6,493 nt of DNA, taken from NCBI GenBank assembly GCA_021828635.1, contig JAJZEJ010000180.1:1-6493 (forward strand), written 5' to 3'. Source of the DNA: Chloroflexota bacterium. Lineage in GTDB: Bacteria > Chloroflexota > Ktedonobacteria > Ktedonobacterales > Ktedonobacteraceae. The notes under the pieces are model-generated. The model saw only the letters and a list, made by a program, of their open reading frames with translations, made no database searches and was not told where the DNA came from. The translations under genes were made by a program, and so were the position numbers. Below, in pieces: positions 5,528 to 6,493 of the stretch. Each line of letters starts with the position of its first letter. Within the stretch, counting starts at the first letter, position 1.

Positions 5528-5566
5528 AAATGATATGGCACCCACAAGGGGTGTCATGTCATTTTT
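5528..5566. terminator. Intrinsic terminator between convergent genes, best on plus strand
   Basis: Left arm 5528-5543 pairs with right arm 5549-5564 across a 5-nt loop. This gives a 16-bp stem with two G-U wobbles on the plus strand, closed by CCC/GGG and running straight into a T run (5562-5566). It begins 14 nt after the GT-C stop. Read on the minus strand the two wobbles become A-C mismatches and the tail (TTTG) is poorer, so it may also stop transcription of the PHP gene, but less efficiently. Confidence 0.85.
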
Positions 5567-5570
5567 GCGT

Positions 5571-6467
5571 TTATTTCTCTTGCTCCGGTGCGGGTAGCTC
5601 AAACACAGGTGGTGTAATGCCGCGTCGTTTGGCAGCCTCGGCCTTGAGTTGCTCAACAGCTTCGTAGGGAACGTAGCGCCCACCGAGCGGCGTGGGATGG
5701 ATGCCGGGACCGTGGAAATCGGTGCCACCGGTTGGGATAAGCTGGTACTCGTGGGCCAGCGCGAGCAGTGCCTGCTCATCTTCTGGCGTGTATGGGCCAT
5801 AGTAGATTTCCAGGCCGACTAATCCGGCGGCACGCAGGCCGGGGAGCCAGTTACGCAGTTCTTCCAGGCCAGGGAGCGTAATGGGATGCGCAATTACCGG
5901 TAGCCCGTTGGCGCTGACAATCAGGCGCACCGCGTCTTCAGGCGTGAGCTTGTAACGTGGTACATAGGCCGGACCACCAGTGCCGATGTATTTATCAAAT
6001 GCCTCACCGATGCTCTGCACATAGCCAGCCTCCAAAAGCGCCTTCGCCACATGTGGACGCCCGACCGCACCCTGGGCAATCTCGCGGACCCGTTCCCACG
6101 TGATATCAATGCCCTGCTCATTGAGTAGCTCGACCATGCGCTGACCGCGCCGTTCGCGGGCGTCGCGCAATGTCTTGAGAACAGCCTGGAAAGCGGGGCT
6201 ATCGTATTCTGGGAAGTAACCTAAAACATGTACTTCGCCGCCACCTATGTCGGTATTGACCTCGATACCTGGAATCAGGTCGATATCCAGATTCTGCGCC
6301 GCCTGCCTAGCCTCGACAATGCCCTCGGTACTATCGTGATCAGTCAGCGCCAGCACACGCAAACCCGCCGCCTTCGCATGTTGTAGCAGTTCTGTGGGTG
6401 AATACAGCCCATCCGAAGCCGTTGAATGGGTGTGCAGATCAACATAGTTTGGCATACTATTTGACAT
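5571..6467 (-). CDS. PHP-domain metal-dependent phosphoesterase (YciV/TrpH, RNase AM-like)
   Basis: The protein has 298 residues, close to E. coli YciV/RNase AM (about 293). It carries the full set of PHP metal ligands: DLHTHSTASDG (10-20; H12, H14, D19), TDHD (42-45), GIE (67-69; E69), H80, GRPH (136-139), AHP (193-195; H194) and GGTDFHG (247-253; D250, H252). Enzymes of this branch hydrolyse phosphoester bonds with a trinuclear metal centre. Characterised members act as 5'-3' exoribonucleases on short RNAs and rRNA 5' ends, or as nucleoside 3',5'-bisphosphate phosphatases; which applies here cannot be told. It is cytoplasmic, with no signal peptide. The ATG at 6467 is used; an in-frame ATG at 6455 (residue 5) is almost as good, since the ribosome-binding site is weak (GAAAGAG abuts the first ATG). 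It converges on the second GT-C gene, with a terminator between the stops. Its promoter lies beyond the right edge. Confidence 0.93.
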   Translation of the reverse strand: MSNSMPNYVDLHTHSTASDGLYSPTELLQHAKAAGLRVLALTDHDSTEGIVEARQAAQNLDIDLIPGIEVNTDIGGGEVHVLGYFPEYDSPAFQAVLKTLRDARERRGQRMVELLNEQGIDITWERVREIAQGAVGRPHVAKALLEAGYVQSIGEAFDKYIGTGGPAYVPRYKLTPEDAVRLIVSANGLPVIAHPITLPGLEELRNWLPGLRAAGLVGLEIYYGPYTPEDEQALLALAHEYQLIPTGGTDFHGPGIHPTPLGGRYVPYEAVEQLKAEAAKRRGITPPVFELPAPEQEK

Positions 6468-6493
6468 CTCTTTCTAAGCTAACCTGATAGATG

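Overview
The window looks like a chromosomal segment of a Chloroflexota bacterium, possibly Ktedonobacteria. This is inferred from mid-range GC, the rpsF-ssb order, a Uma2-family gene, and large GT-C membrane glycosyltransferases whose loci are not operonic. No taxonomic marker was searched, so the assignment is tentative. There is no sign of a phage, transposon, CRISPR array or plasmid backbone.

Layout. Minus strand, 1-925: the start of a ribosomal/replication operon. A near-consensus sigma70 promoter (897-925) is followed by a leader of about 250 nt rich in predicted hairpins, then rpsF (642-124, GTG start, strong Shine-Dalgarno (SD)), then the first 11 codons of ssb (35-1) running off the left edge. 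Plus strand, 1203-2993: a multi-spanning GT-C-type glycosyltransferase-like protein whose longest reading frame begins on what looks like a -35 box. Minus strand, 3601-3026: a Uma2-family PD-(D/E)XK nuclease-like protein, convergent with the preceding gene. Its likely initiation codon is ATA, because the only upstream GTG lies at or before the predicted transcription start. Plus strand, 3780-5513: a second GT-C protein with the fuller set of polyprenyl-phosphomannose-type mannosyltransferase motifs. A 16-bp-stem terminator (5528-5566) separates it from a convergent PHP-domain phosphoesterase of the YciV/TrpH type (6467-5571, minus strand).

How the genes relate. The two membrane proteins share the same motif order: an acidic residue followed by YGR, then S/N-P-Y, G-P-x-W, L-Y-A-W-N-P and Y-A-P-Y-W. 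They are probably distant paralogues acting in assembly of a cell-envelope glycan or glycolipid from lipid-linked sugar donors. The second keeps an A-H-N-D motif that the first has replaced with V-H-Q-M. Each gene appears to have its own promoter. The Uma2 gene between them and the PHP gene show no obvious functional link to them. The items most worth a second look are the Uma2 start codon, the structured rpsF leader with a candidate S6:S18-binding element, the long Ala/Glu-rich tail of S6, and the divergent GT-C paralogue. I did not find a convincing new multi-gene system.
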